A stretch of DNA of 64,000 nt from Lycium barbarum (Eukaryota; Streptophyta; Magnoliopsida; Solanales; Solanaceae), in assembly GCF_019175385.1 (NCBI RefSeq), contig NC_083341.1, positions 90,732,321 to 90,796,320 of the forward strand, read 5' to 3'. Positions 46,069 through 57,292 of this stretch are shown piece by piece. The position numbers and the translations under genes were made by a program. The first letter of the stretch is position 1. Each line of letters opens with the position of its first letter. The notes under the pieces are model-generated. The model saw only the letters and a list, made by a program, of their open reading frames with translations. It was not told where the DNA came from and did not search any database.

Positions 46069-47250
46069 TCTTTCTAAGGCATGACTCCTATGGCATGAAT
46101 CCTCCTATCTTTCCATGTTTTCCTACATATCGGAAATTATAAGTCTACGATTATAAAGAGCTTCATACAAGATAAAGAAAAGAGATACGTTACGAGCATG
46201 ACAATACTGATGATGAATCTAGGTCTAGAAGTCCTAAAGCTCATGATATGACATTCCTACGAAGCTAATGATCCATATATGATTCCTATGATATTATTTT
46301 ACCTACCTCTCCATGACTTTCTTACATCCCGGGAACTATGAGTCGACGTTGATAAAGAGCTTCTTATGAGATAAAGATGAGAAATATGTCATGAATACGA
46401 TGATAATGATGACGATGAGTAAGTATAAAGAATTTTAAAGTGAGGTACGATGTCCATGAGGTTAATGATCCTAAGCATGGTTCCATTGATGCTTTTCCTT
46501 GTGTACACTCACCTAAAAATGTTAGTTCCTTCAAGGTGAGATATAATGAATATGATCACTCCATAATGTAATCGGGGGTTCTCGACATTATGTCACCCCG
46601 ATATTGTCATAGATTATCTATAAGCTCTAATGCATGCCCTATGACAAATGTTCCGGAAGAATTACGAGTCTATGTTCATAGAGGATTTCATATGAGATAA
46701 AGGTAAGAGATATGCCATAAATACGATAATGGTAATGATGAGCCTAAGTTTAGAGATTATAAGCCTATCATACGATTTTTTTTATGAAGTTCATGCTACG
46801 AATATGATATGATTTTCTTAGATTGTCTTTAAATACTAATGCATGCTCTATGAAAAGTTCATGATAAGTTATTTGATATATGTGATGATATGATTCCACC
46901 GCGCCTAGATGGCCGGACATGTCACCGCTAGGGCGGGCTGCTTATGGTTCCACCGAGCCTGAATGGCCGGACATGACCACCACTAGTGGGCTGTGTATGA
47001 GTACACCGTGCCTGAATGGCTAGACATGACCACCACTAGTGGGCTGCGTATGAGTACACCATGCCTATAGGGCCGGACATGACCACTACTAGTGGGCGGC
47101 GTATGATGGTTACTCGGACGCGGGTTAACGATGAGAACATATGTGATATGATAAATGTGATATAATGAGATATGTGATTTCATGGTATACGTGATATGAT
47201 GAAAATGCACTTACTCTTAAAAGTTAAGCAGGTTATATCCTCATCTCATG
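46069..47250 (+). repeat. LTR-derived fragment inserted in element 4 integrase
   Basis: Sequence with features of the element 3/solo LTR group in the opposite orientation: CCTTCAAGGTGAGATATAAT near 46530, CGGACATGAC units, and GCGTCC-like text near 47110. It separates the two ends of integrase and replaces about 150 codons of the catalytic core, so there was also a deletion or complex rearrangement. I find no target duplication. Confidence 0.55.
46894..47109. repeat. Four tandem copies of a ~54-bp unit
   Basis: Units start at 46894, 46948, 47002 and 47055 (54, 54, 53 and 55 bp). The core is GGCCGGACATGACCACCACT followed by AGTGGGCTGCGTATGAG. Each unit contains a short CCACTAGTGG palindrome. 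It lies in the LTR-derived fragment. Confidence 0.85.
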
Positions 47251-48030
47251 TCTTCAACGTCATAAGTTCTTCGCACCGGAATAAAGTGAGCAGACTTAGT
47301 CAACCCCATCGACAATAACCCAGATAGAATCAAACTTTCCCAACGTCTTCGGACGACCAACCACGAAATCCATTGCTATTCTTTCCCACTTCCACTCAGG
47401 AATAGGCACCCTCTGAAGTGGACCCCCAGGTTTATGATGTTCATACTTCACATGTTGGCAGTTCAAATATTTAGCGACAAACTCCACTATGTCACGCTTC
47501 GTCCTAGCCCACCAGTAATGTTGTCTCAGGTTTCAGTACATCTTAGTAGCGCCAAGATGAATGGAATACCTCAAACTGTGAGCCTCTGCTAGAATAGTCT
47601 TGATCAAATCACCCACACGTGGCATGCAAACTCGCCCCTTAATCCGTAACACCCCCTCTTGGTCGATCACGGCCTCTTTGGCCTCACCACGCAACACCTT
47701 GTCACGAATTTGACACAACTTAGCATCCTCAAACTGCTTAGACCTAATCTGCTCCAGAAACGATGATCGAGCTTCAACACAAGCCAACACCCTGCCCATG
47801 TTAGAAATATCCAATCTTATAAAACTATTAGCCAGAGTCTGAACCTCTCTAGCTAACGGACGCTCCGAAGACATCAAACGAGCTAGACTTCGCATACTAG
47901 CTGATTTCCTGCTCAACGCATCAGCCACCACATTTTCCTTACTAGGATGATATAGAACGGTGATGTCATAATCCTTCAGCAGCTCCATCCATCTCCGCTG
48001 CCTAGAGTTCAGATCCCTCTGGGTGACCAC
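47251..48030 (-). pseudogene. Element 4 RNase H end and integrase N-terminus
   Basis: The 48030-47533 piece has [20 protein letters not shown] and ALSRKS (RNase H end), then integrase N-terminal sequence [19 protein letters not shown]. The 47487-47296 piece continues the zinc finger and core ([34 protein letters not shown]), with one zinc-binding Cys changed to Tyr. Core sequence (LTKSAHFIPVRR) can be followed to about 47257, where the foreign fragment begins. A stop near 47531 separates the pieces. Confidence 0.8.
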
Positions 48031-48033
48031 ATG

Positions 48034-49732
48034 CTACAAGCTGCAATAATCAGTGTACACCTCACAATAGACACCATACAAGCAGTGCCTCCAGATTTTA
48101 AGCGCAAACAGCATTGCTGCCATTTCCAAGTCATGAGTAGGATAGTTCTTCTCATGCATTTTCAACTGTCTAGAAGCGTAGGCAGTCACTTTCGTTTCCT
48201 GTACCAAAACAGCACCCATACCAGAGCGTAAAGCATCACAATAAATAACAAAATTCTTGCCCTCTACGGGCAGTGCCAGAATAGGGGTTGTGGTCAACAA
48301 GGTCATGAGTTTTTGAAAGCTCTCCTCACACTCGTCGGACCGCTGAAACGGTACCTTCTTCTGAGTCAAATGGGTCAAATGAGAAGAAATAGAGGCAAAC
48401 CCTTTCACAAACGAACGATAATAGCTAGCCAGACCCACGAAACTATGAATTTTGGTAACTGATGTGGGCCTATCCCATTCCCTGACTGCCTGAATTTTCT
48501 GCGGATCCACCATAATACCTTCCTTCGAAATTACATGCCCCAAGAAGGACACAGAAGATAACCAAAATTCACACTTGGAGAACTTAGCATACAACTTTGT
48601 TTCCTGCAATACCCCAAGAGCCATCCTCAATTCTCATGCACCTTCTTACTTTTAGAATACACCATGGTATCATCAATGAACACTATCACAAAGGTATCTA
48701 AATATGGCTTAAAAACACTATTCATCAAATCCATGAACGAGACTGGGGCATTGGTAAGCTCAAAAGACATAACCAAGAACTCATAGTGTCCATACTTAGT
48801 CCTGAAGGCTGTCTTAGGAACATCTTCTGCCCGAATCTTTAACTGGTGATACCCTGACCTTAAGTCAATTTTAGAGAACGCAGAAGCTCCCTGTAGCTAA
48901 TTAAACAAATCACCAATACGAGAGATGGGATACTTGTTTCGAAAAGTAACCTTATTCACCTAACGATAATCAATACACTTACGCATAGACACGTCTTTTT
49001 TTTTAACAAATAATACTGGAGCACCCCAAGGAGAGGCACTCGAGTAACTAAAACCCTTACTCAAAAGATATTGCAACTGTTCTTTCAATTCCCTTAATTT
49101 TGCTGGCACCATCATATAGGGTGGAATATAGATAGGACGAGTCCTTGGGTCTAAATCAATCTAGAAGTCGATGTCACGGTAAGTTGGCATACCTGGAAAG
49201 TCCACGAGGGACTCATCCGCAAACTCACATACCACTGGGACTGAATCAATAGGAGGAGTATCTATGCTGGTATCACGGATACGTGCCAAATAAGCCAAAC
49301 AACCCTTCTCTACTAGCTTTTACGCACGAATAAAGGATATAACTTTCTTAGGGAAGGGACTAAGGTTACTTTCCACTCAAGCCTAGGTACCCCGGGCATA
49401 GCTAAAGTAACTATTTTTGAGTGACAATCTAGAATGGCATAATGCGGGGACAACCAACTGATGCCCAAGATGACATCAAAGTCTACCATGTCTAGGATCG
49501 TTAAATCCACCCAAGTACTATAGCCCATAAATATAATCGCCCAAGAACGGTAGACTCTATCTACCACCACTGAATCTCTGACCAGAGTAGATACATAGAT
49601 AGGGGCATCAAGATTATCACAAATCATATCCAAACCCACAGCAAAATATGAAGACACGTATGAAAAAGTAGAACTCGGATCAAATAAAATAGAAGCCATC
49701 CGGTCATAAACTGAGATAGTACCTGTGGGCAT
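48034..49732 (-). pseudogene. Element 4 protease, RT and RNase H, broken
   Basis: The protease at 49732-49313 has an unusual active site, DPSS (normally D-S/P-G-S), then VRDSVVVDRVYRSW and VDFDVILGISWL. RT (about 49310-48640) is disrupted by several stops, but MVYS preceded by the FIDD box is clear near 48655-48690. The 48630-48034 piece holds the RT connection ([39 protein letters not shown]) and RNase H ([33 protein letters not shown]). It ends with a stop in the DYCSL region. The order matches elements 1 and 2 but the sequence is clearly divergent. Confidence 0.82.
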
Positions 49733-50001
49733 CGGAGGCCCCAGCTTCAGGTCTACCTAGGAAAGCGTACAAGTGACCGCGCCCTCCTGTAGCCTGTGAG
49801 CCACTGCGATTACCCTGTTCAGTCTGAGCCCCGCCCCTGCCGGGCTGCTATCCACTTCTACCTGCCTGAGGACTATTTCGGTTAGGCTGAGCGCCACCCC
49901 TACCGTGGTGTGGCCGCCCGCCATGCTTGTGCACGGTCCTTGCCTCTCCTATCTGGCCCGAATGGAGCTCAGGGAGTTTGATACTGAGTCCCCTGACTAC
50001 C

Positions 50002-51229
50002 CTATCTGAGTCTGGGGCAAAACCTCTTAATATGCCCTAGTTCACTACATTCGAAGCAAGAACGGTCCAACGTAGGTCGCTGAACAGAAGCTAATGAAGC
50101 GGTGTAGCCCCCGTGCTGACCCGAAGACTGATAATTGGCCCTTGATGGGCCCCCAACAGACACCTGCATAGCAAACTGAACCGGACACCCTGAATACACC
50201 TGAGAACTCTGACCCCTTGAGAAGGAGTTGCTGAAACTTCCACCCTTTCGAGCCTTTTTCTCTGCCTGGTTTGCATAACCCTCCTGCCTAATCCCCTCAA
50301 CAATACGGACATACTCCACTACTTCCTGAAATAAAGCCCAGTGGCTACAAGCTGAAGAGCTAATAGCTGAAGTCTAGTGTTCAATCCTTTCACAAAATGC
50401 TTGATCATCTCCTCCACAGTGGGTAGCAACTGAAGAGCATATCAGGACAAAGAGTGAAAATGGGACTCATAAACAGCAACAGACGAGTTTTCTTGATCAA
50501 TAATAGCAAACTTATCCTTCTTCCTGTCCCTCAGAGTACACAGTACATGCTTCTCTAGAAACACTAAATAGAACTGAACCCAAGTCAACGAAAGTGACCC
50601 AGCTGGCCTGCACTCCACATAAGCCCTCCACCACAACATGGCATTACCCAAGAACTGAAAAGTCACAAACGCAACACCATACTTATCCACCTCCCCCATC
50701 TTATGGAGACTATTATGATAATCTATGATAAACTCGTACGCACCCTCTGACTCAGTGCCATAGAAAATCAGAGGCTTTATCTTAGTGAACCACCAAAATA
50801 AATCATTCTCCTCACCGGCCCTACAACTGGCCTCGGAAATGCCTCAAAACCTAAAACTTCATCCAAGTGAGGAGCCACTGCGGTGGCATGCTGAACTCCC
50901 GGAGCCTCAACTCTATCCGGACCTGGGGATACAATCCTTGCACCTCTACCTACTGGAATGACCGGTATTGCTCCGGTCTTTGCCAACCCATGTAACCAGT
51001 TCAGTACCTGAGCCATCGCATCTGGTATACTTGGAGCAACTACAGCCTCTAGAGGAGCTGGCACTGCCGCTGGCAGAACTGTTGCAGCCACATCTCCTGT
51101 GGCCTCATTAGGAGCCACTGGAGGCACGGGATCAACTTCTGGGACTCAGCCCCCGACCGGTGCTGCCCCTCTGGCTGCTCCTAAACCTCCACCTCTGCCT
51201 CTGGCTGCTGCCGCGTGTGTTCTCGCCAT
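50002..51229 (-). pseudogene. Element 4 gag, broken
   Basis: The start is placed at the ATG at 51229 (MARTHAAAARGRGGG), because this Arg/Gly/Ala-rich opening runs in the same frame into the next piece after one TGA. The N-terminal part is Pro/Ala-rich (51127-50777). The capsid core is in a separate frame (50699-50442: FQFLGNAMLWWRAYVECRP, FYLVFLEKHVLCTLRDRKK, VAVYESHFHSLS). The C-terminus (50319-50002) ends in an intact zinc knuckle, CFECSELGHIKRFC. The leader upstream of the ATG is cut at 51254 by a plus-oriented LTR. Confidence 0.8.
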
Positions 51230-51435
51230 CTGCGAGAGAATGAAGTATAGTCAGTGCAACGACCCGCCCGGTCGTTATTCAGTATTTCACGAAACCATGC
51301 CCAATCTAGTTCGAGGGTCTTAAATAACAAGCTCCATGATGTATTTTAAGGGTTGGGAGTGGGAAAAATCAATTTCAGAAAGAATTAGAAATTTCAGGCC
51401 AGGAAAAGACGCGGACCGATATAGCGGTCAGTGGA

Positions 51436-51447
51436 CCGCTATAGCGG
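51436..51447. repeat. Palindrome CCGCTATAGCGG
   Basis: Perfect 12-bp palindrome flanked by ATATAGCGGTC (about 51419-51429) and GCAGCGGTCC (about 51459-51468). Confidence 0.75.
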
Positions 51448-52952
51448 CGTAGCAACTTCCGCAGCGGTCCACCCGGGGCTGTAGCCCGATTTTGGCTACT
51501 CAGTCTATTTTTCTCTCCTTTTTCAATAAAATACTCTCAAGGGCTGATCCTAGGGTTCCATATGAAAGAAAACCCCTTGACAACAAGAAAAAGAAACATT
51601 CTTAATTTCCTCCCAACCATTCCCTATGAATATTATCGCTCATGGATTCGGAGGAAGGCTAAGAAGATGAGAAATTCATGGAGAATCAAATAGCTGGTCA
51701 TCAAAGAGGTAGGTTATGGTTTACATTAGTTAGACTTTGATTAGCGAATCGTATATACTTTTAGAGCTGACGGGAGAACGCATGGTTAGGTTTTCCGACA
51801 TGGAGTTTGGATGGACATATCTTTTAATGTGACTAAATTATTTTGTTAATGATGGCTAGGGTAATAATGAGTTATTATTAATAGAAAGTGTTGTTGTCAC
51901 TGTGGGGTTACTCCGTGTGTACGTTATGCAACCCTAGAAGGGGGTGAATTCCGTCTTTATACCGATTGTGTTGAATATTCATATGGTTATTTTTCCTTGA
52001 AAATAAGATGTTGTATTGAAAGAATTATATTGAGTTGGGTTGGCATTACACCCGTCAAGGGCAGGCATAGTGATTGTTTTGGCATATAACATCATCGCAT
52101 TGCACTGCATGGTTTATGAAGAAATATAGGTAGCAGAAAAGGCTGAGTATGGGCATTGTGTTATCTGGCCTTGTGGCCGTTGAGTTGAATACGTGAATTG
52201 GATCCGCATTCGAGGTTCGTTTCGGAACAGAGGTTTGTGCTCGAGCCCGAGGAGTGAATCCGGAACGAGTGGTACATGGACTCAATGGGTCCCCTGAAGG
52301 TCATGACTACTGAGAAAAGACATCAGATAGCATGTATGTACAGTGTGTTTGGGCCCTTTGCATCCCATTCTGCATTGCACTACGTCTCATATTTCTATGT
52401 TATACATGTGTGTGCTACTGTCGTTGATACTGCTTATGTGACCTTATGATTTAGTTGAGAGTCTGGGTGGAGGGGGAATTGCATACGGTAAGTGTAGTGC
52501 TGAACGTCAGATAGTGATTCATATTCCTAGTTGCATTGTATTATAGCAAGGAATGTGAGTAGGTGAACGTTATAAATAAAAAGGGGGTAGAAGTTAGAGG
52601 ATACGATGAGCGTGGAGACGAGAGTACTTGGATGGATGAATGGAAGGGTATGGTTGAGATTTAGTATAATGCTTGTACACTTTCAAAATAAAAAAAGCGA
52701 ACTTCGAGAGAGAAAAGGTAAGGGGGGACATTGTAATTTACTTTATTTAGAATCTAAAATTTCATTGATTTGTCTGCTTACCTTAGTGACTTTATATTGT
52801 GTTGCATGAACTAATCTTAGTCGACCTGTGATGCTTACCAGTATGTGTGGTGTACTGATACTATTCTTGCTATGCCCTTTCTGGGTGTAGATGTGTTGCA
52901 GGTATTACCTAAAGTTTCGCCGTGTGGTTTTACCGGACATTCTCCTACAGCC

Positions 52953-52957
52953 ACGCC
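52953..52957. other. Target-site duplication of element 2, left copy (ACGCC)
   Basis: Identical to 63649-63653 directly beyond the other LTR. Confidence 0.95.
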
Positions 52958-55721
52958 TGTCACGACCCAACCCCGTAGGCCGTGACTAGTGCCCGAACTG
53001 GGCACCCAAACATACTCATCCAATCCGAATCACATACAGATAGCATATACGGGCACAATTATTGCACGCCGCCTCAAATTATATTAACCTGTCTCAGACA
53101 CATTTCAAACACAACCATATATATCTATATATATCACAAGCCGACAAGGCTATCAAATGGCGCAACGGCCCAAAACATATACAAATGCACGCCGACGAGG
53201 CTGCCATGGGAGTGGGATCATACAAACACACCTATACAAAAGTAGGCACAACCCACATATACATCTACATACCTCTAAACAGACCAACCGAATCATATGG
53301 CGGGACAGGGCCCCGCCGTACCCCTGAACAAATATATACATATGCAAAGAACGAATATATGTACCAAAATGTAGGCTCCGAAATGATAGGAGCACTCCAA
53401 ACAGTAGAAGAGGGTGTCCTAAACTGGTGGATCACCAAACTGTGCGTCTGTACCTGCAGGCATGAAACGCAGCCCCCGAAGAAAGGGGGTCAGTACGAAA
53501 TATGTACTGAGTATGCAAAGCAGAAGATACAAGAACAAATCTGAGGCATAAACAAAATAGAAGTACAGAAAATAAGTGCAAGTCCAAGATATCAAAATAT
53601 TTACTCTCAAAAATATAAGTCATGCATAGGGCACAGAAAATATGGTCGCCCGCCCGTCGATGGCGCCATAACACAGCATAACACCAGAAGGTTTCAAATC
53701 TCCGTATCCCCATCGCATATCACAACACAGCATAACGCAATACACAGCATAACACCAATATAAGTGGAACCCAACCCTCCAGCGAGTGGCTCGGTGAACC
53801 ATAAACACAGCATAACACCGGAGTATATCAAAAGTGCGCACGACAACAGAACCGGCCCGGGACTCGGCGAAAGATATAACAGAACGCACGAGCAGAGTCG
53901 TGAGCAACCATATGCGTAAAATTATTACCATGGACTCTAATATAAGCAAAATGACCATACTTGAAAGTCGAAATAATAGTCATACTAAATTCTTTAAAAC
54001 CAAACTTTTATGCAACATTTGGAAATCAATTATTCCGAAAACATAAGGGTTCATATTTCATCACATCAAACACACGAATGCCAAGGAATATATATATATA
54101 TATATACGAGTCATAACGTGCTCGGATTGCGAATTTAGAATTTCCTCGAGGCTCGTGACATAATCTATTTATAACTAAGGCATGCCAAAAGAAGGAAGGT
54201 TTGAGCTTTACATACCTCGTACGCACTCCAAGCTAGCCCAACTCAAGCTAATCCCAACCTACGCCTCGGGCTCCCCAAGGTCTACAAATACGCCAACGAA
54301 TATCACACATTAGCCATAGGCACTTAGGTAATTTATTCCAAACTAACACTTAATTCTACAGAAATTTGGGCAGCATTTCCCCTGTAAATAGGCCAACCCC
54401 GAGAATTTAACTCGGCCAGAATCAACAACAACAACAACAACAATAACCAACCTAGCAACCCCAATGACCAATCCGCAAGATAATATAACATTAACAACTC
54501 TCTTTTACAACATTCAACAACATTCATAATATTCAATTCGACGGCTTACATTCAAGCCACATCACCGCTCATACATTCAATTACCAACCCGAACCCATAC
54601 CAACAATACTCAAAGACATTTCAAACAATTTACACAATATTTCCATCAATCCAACAATTTCTCCAATTTACCCGAAAACAATCCCAAACCCGAGAACACA
54701 ATCCATAACCCATTCTAACAATGTTATTCTCATAAAAATAAAAATTGCATTAATTGCACATAATTCTCCAAATCAGTCCGCAACACTTACCATATCAACT
54801 TGCGACATTAAACTCCCGTTTCCAACATAAAAGTCATCACAACAACCACTAAAACACTAAGCGACATTAATACGTTCTTTGGCATATAGTATGACCCACA
54901 TTCGGCTATCACCACACATGCATATATTAGTGATTCTTATCCATCCTACACACTACAACAATCAAACATGCTACATAAGATCAATTCATCACCTCAACAC
55001 CACACAACATACACACACCTCACACGGCTAACACACTATGCACACGACCCACTTCTAACATACCCTATCTCATGATTTTCATCCATTTTAGCATACTAAA
55101 ACATACATACAACGTTTATAGCACATAAAACATGATTAATTCTTACCTTTCTTCTTCAACTCTACACTTTGCCTAGGGTTTGCGATCTACTAAACGGATG
55201 GCTTGATCGCTCCAACAACGCTTCCACGCTACTTAGGGACCTAAAATTAGTGGATTTACACCAAGAAAATATTTTTGGTATGGCTAGAATTGGATTTGGT
55301 TTTCCCTTGTTCTTGGCCGAGAGTTTGTTGTTGAAGTTCTTCAACTTCTTGTTTTATTTTGCTAAGTGTGGAATGATAAAAGATGACTTAGGAGTCATCT
55401 TTTAAGCCCCTAAGTGAACCCTCCAAGTGTCCATGGCCCACACATGTGCTGGACCATTTAAAATTGGCCACAACATGTGTGGGACCAATTCAAAGTCACA
55501 CGGCCAAAGGGCCTTGTTTTGCATGATTTCCAACTTCCAAGTTTGTGACTTTTGGTCCCAACTTTTCCTAAGTTTTTCATGCCAACAATTTCATGTACAA
55601 CTTATGACTCAAAATAGGATTGAAGGTCAAAAGTCCCGACTTCATGTCCCGGAATAGTCTTGGCCCTAACTTATCATAGTTAATCCGGATTGTCCCAATG
55701 TATAAAATACAGGACATAACA
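52958..55721 (-). repeat. Element 2 3' LTR
   Basis: From TGTCACGACCCAACCCCG to CAGGACATAACA. Holds three-hairpin copy E (53454-53510), the splice-donor-like block (54181-54217) and short TA repeats (53117-53131 and about 54087-54110). Small frames such as the one at 53062-53544 recur in both LTRs and are not genes. Confidence 0.94.
53454..53510 (-). other. Three-hairpin LTR motif, copy E
   Basis: Stems CTGCA/CGCAG (53454-53458 with 53468-53472), CCCCC/GGGGG (53473-53477 with 53485-53489) and TCAGTAC/GTACTGA (53490-53510). The closing pair of the first stem is A-C on the plus strand but G-U in the sense RNA, so pairing survives only in the sense transcript. Confidence 0.75.
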
Positions 55722-55735
55722 TCCTCCCCGCCTTA
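55722..55735 (-). other. Element 2 polypurine tract
   Basis: The minus strand reads TAAGGCGGGGAGGA directly before the 3' LTR. Confidence 0.85.
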
Positions 55736-55918
55736 TGAACATTCGTCCTCGAATGTTGGATTAATTCTACGGGTCTTACTAAAAATTCGGGGGAGTTTCT
55801 TTTATAGCCATCACATACTAGTCATTCACAAATCAACATAGCCAAGTAAAGGATTTGGATTACCTGTAGGTTCTGGAAATAGGTGAGGATACTTTTTCTT
55901 CATCTGATCCTCAGCTTC

Positions 55919-57256
55919 CTAGGTCATTTCTTCTCGGTTATTATTCCGCCACAGCACTTTAACAGAAACCACATCTTTATTCCGCAATTTTCTTACCTGA
56001 CGATCCAATATGGCTATAGGCTGCTCTTCATAAGATAGCTCCTCGGTGACCTGTATATCTTCTGTAGGAAAGATCCTGGAAGGGTCACCAACACATTTAC
56101 GAAGCATAGAAACATGGAATACCGGGTGCACCGCTCCCAAATCAGCTGGCAAATCTAATTCATAGGCCACTTTGCCTATTTTACGAATAATCTGATAAGG
56201 CCCAATATATCTCGGACTGAGCTTTCCTTTCCTGCCAAATCTCATAACACCTTTCATAGGTGACACTTTCAGGAATACCCAATCTGCAACCTGGAACTCC
56301 AAAGGTCGACGTCGTTTATCAGCGTAAGATTTCTGTCGACTCTGGGTCGCTAATAGTCGCTCTCGAATCAGTTTCACTTTATCGACTGCCTGCTGGACCA
56401 CATCTGGACCAATTAATTAAATTTCACCCACGTCAAACCAACCGATCGGAGATCTGCATTTCCTTCCATACAAAGCCTCATATGGTGCCATCTGAATACT
56501 GGAGTGGTAACTGTTGTTATAAGCAAATTCAACCAGCGGCAAATAATCATCCCAGCTGCCTCTGAAATCAATAACACATGCCCGCAACATATCTTCTAAT
56601 GTCTGAATAGTGCGCTCGGCCTGTCCGTCGGACTGAGGATGAAATGCTGTACTCAGACTCACCTGGGTCCCCAATCCCTCCTGAAATGATCTCCAGAACT
56701 TAGTTGTAAACTGGGCACCTCTGTCGGATATAACAGACACTGGAACTCCGTGAAGTCTCACAATCTCCTTAATATATAGCCTGGCATAATCTTCAGCTGA
56801 GTATGTAGTCCGAACTGGAAGAAAATGGGCTGATTTTGTCAGTCGATCAACGATAACCCATATGGAGTCGTACCTCCGTGGAGTGTGAGGAAAGCCTACA
56901 ATGAAATCCATATTAATTATTTCCCACTTCCACGTTGGAATCTCCATCTCCTGCAATAACCCACCGGACTTCTGATGCTCAATCTTTACCTGCTGATAAT
57001 TTGGGCACTGGGCAACGAACTCTGCTATATCCTTTTTCATACCGTCCCACCAATACAGGCATCTAAGATCATGATACATCTTCGTCGACCCTGGATGAAC
57101 AGAATACCTGGCATAATGTGCCTCACCCATAACCTGTCGCCGCAGTCCCGCAACGTCAGGTACACATAATCTGCCTCTGTATACTAATACTCCATCGGAT
57201 GTAATCTCAAACGGGGTCTTCTCCTTTTCACAGGCTGCGTCTCTATACTGTATCAA
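55919..57256 (-). pseudogene. Element 2 integrase and chromodomain, with stops
   Basis: Two open pieces in one frame, 57256-56417 and 56401-55919, separated by a TAA near 56417; another stop (TAG at 57293) separates them from RNase H. The zinc finger has [18 protein letters not shown] and CPNYQQ, where the second Cys of the usual CPNC is Tyr, which should weaken zinc binding. The catalytic triad is intact: [17 protein letters not shown] and [14 protein letters not shown]. The C-terminus has [15 protein letters not shown] and [15 protein letters not shown]. The chromodomain ends early at TAG (55919-55921), where element 1 has Trp in EEMTWEAE; the remaining tail (KKKYPHLF) follows in frame. Confidence 0.9.
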
Positions 57257-57292
57257 AACAAGATCCTCGTACTGACGCCGCTTTATCTCACC

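Larger units (their letters stand above)
51255..52957 (+). repeat. Plus-oriented LTR, first part (split by element 2)
   Basis: Begins TGCAACGACCCGCCC and continues at 63654 after element 2, ending GGTCGTGACA at 63918 (about 1.97 kb in total). The flanks GTCAG (51250-51254) and ATCAG (63919-63923) differ at one base. This fits a solo LTR inserted in the leader of element 4. It carries the CCGCTATAGCGG palindrome (51436-51447) and related copies. It is in inverted orientation to the element 4 3' LTR but shares segments with it, so both belong to one broad family. Confidence 0.65.

Noticed and set aside
53062..53544. A 160-codon plus-strand frame in the element 2 LTR
   Set aside because: Broken in the partner LTR by small differences, antisense to the element, and covers the hairpin array. 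No protein signature.
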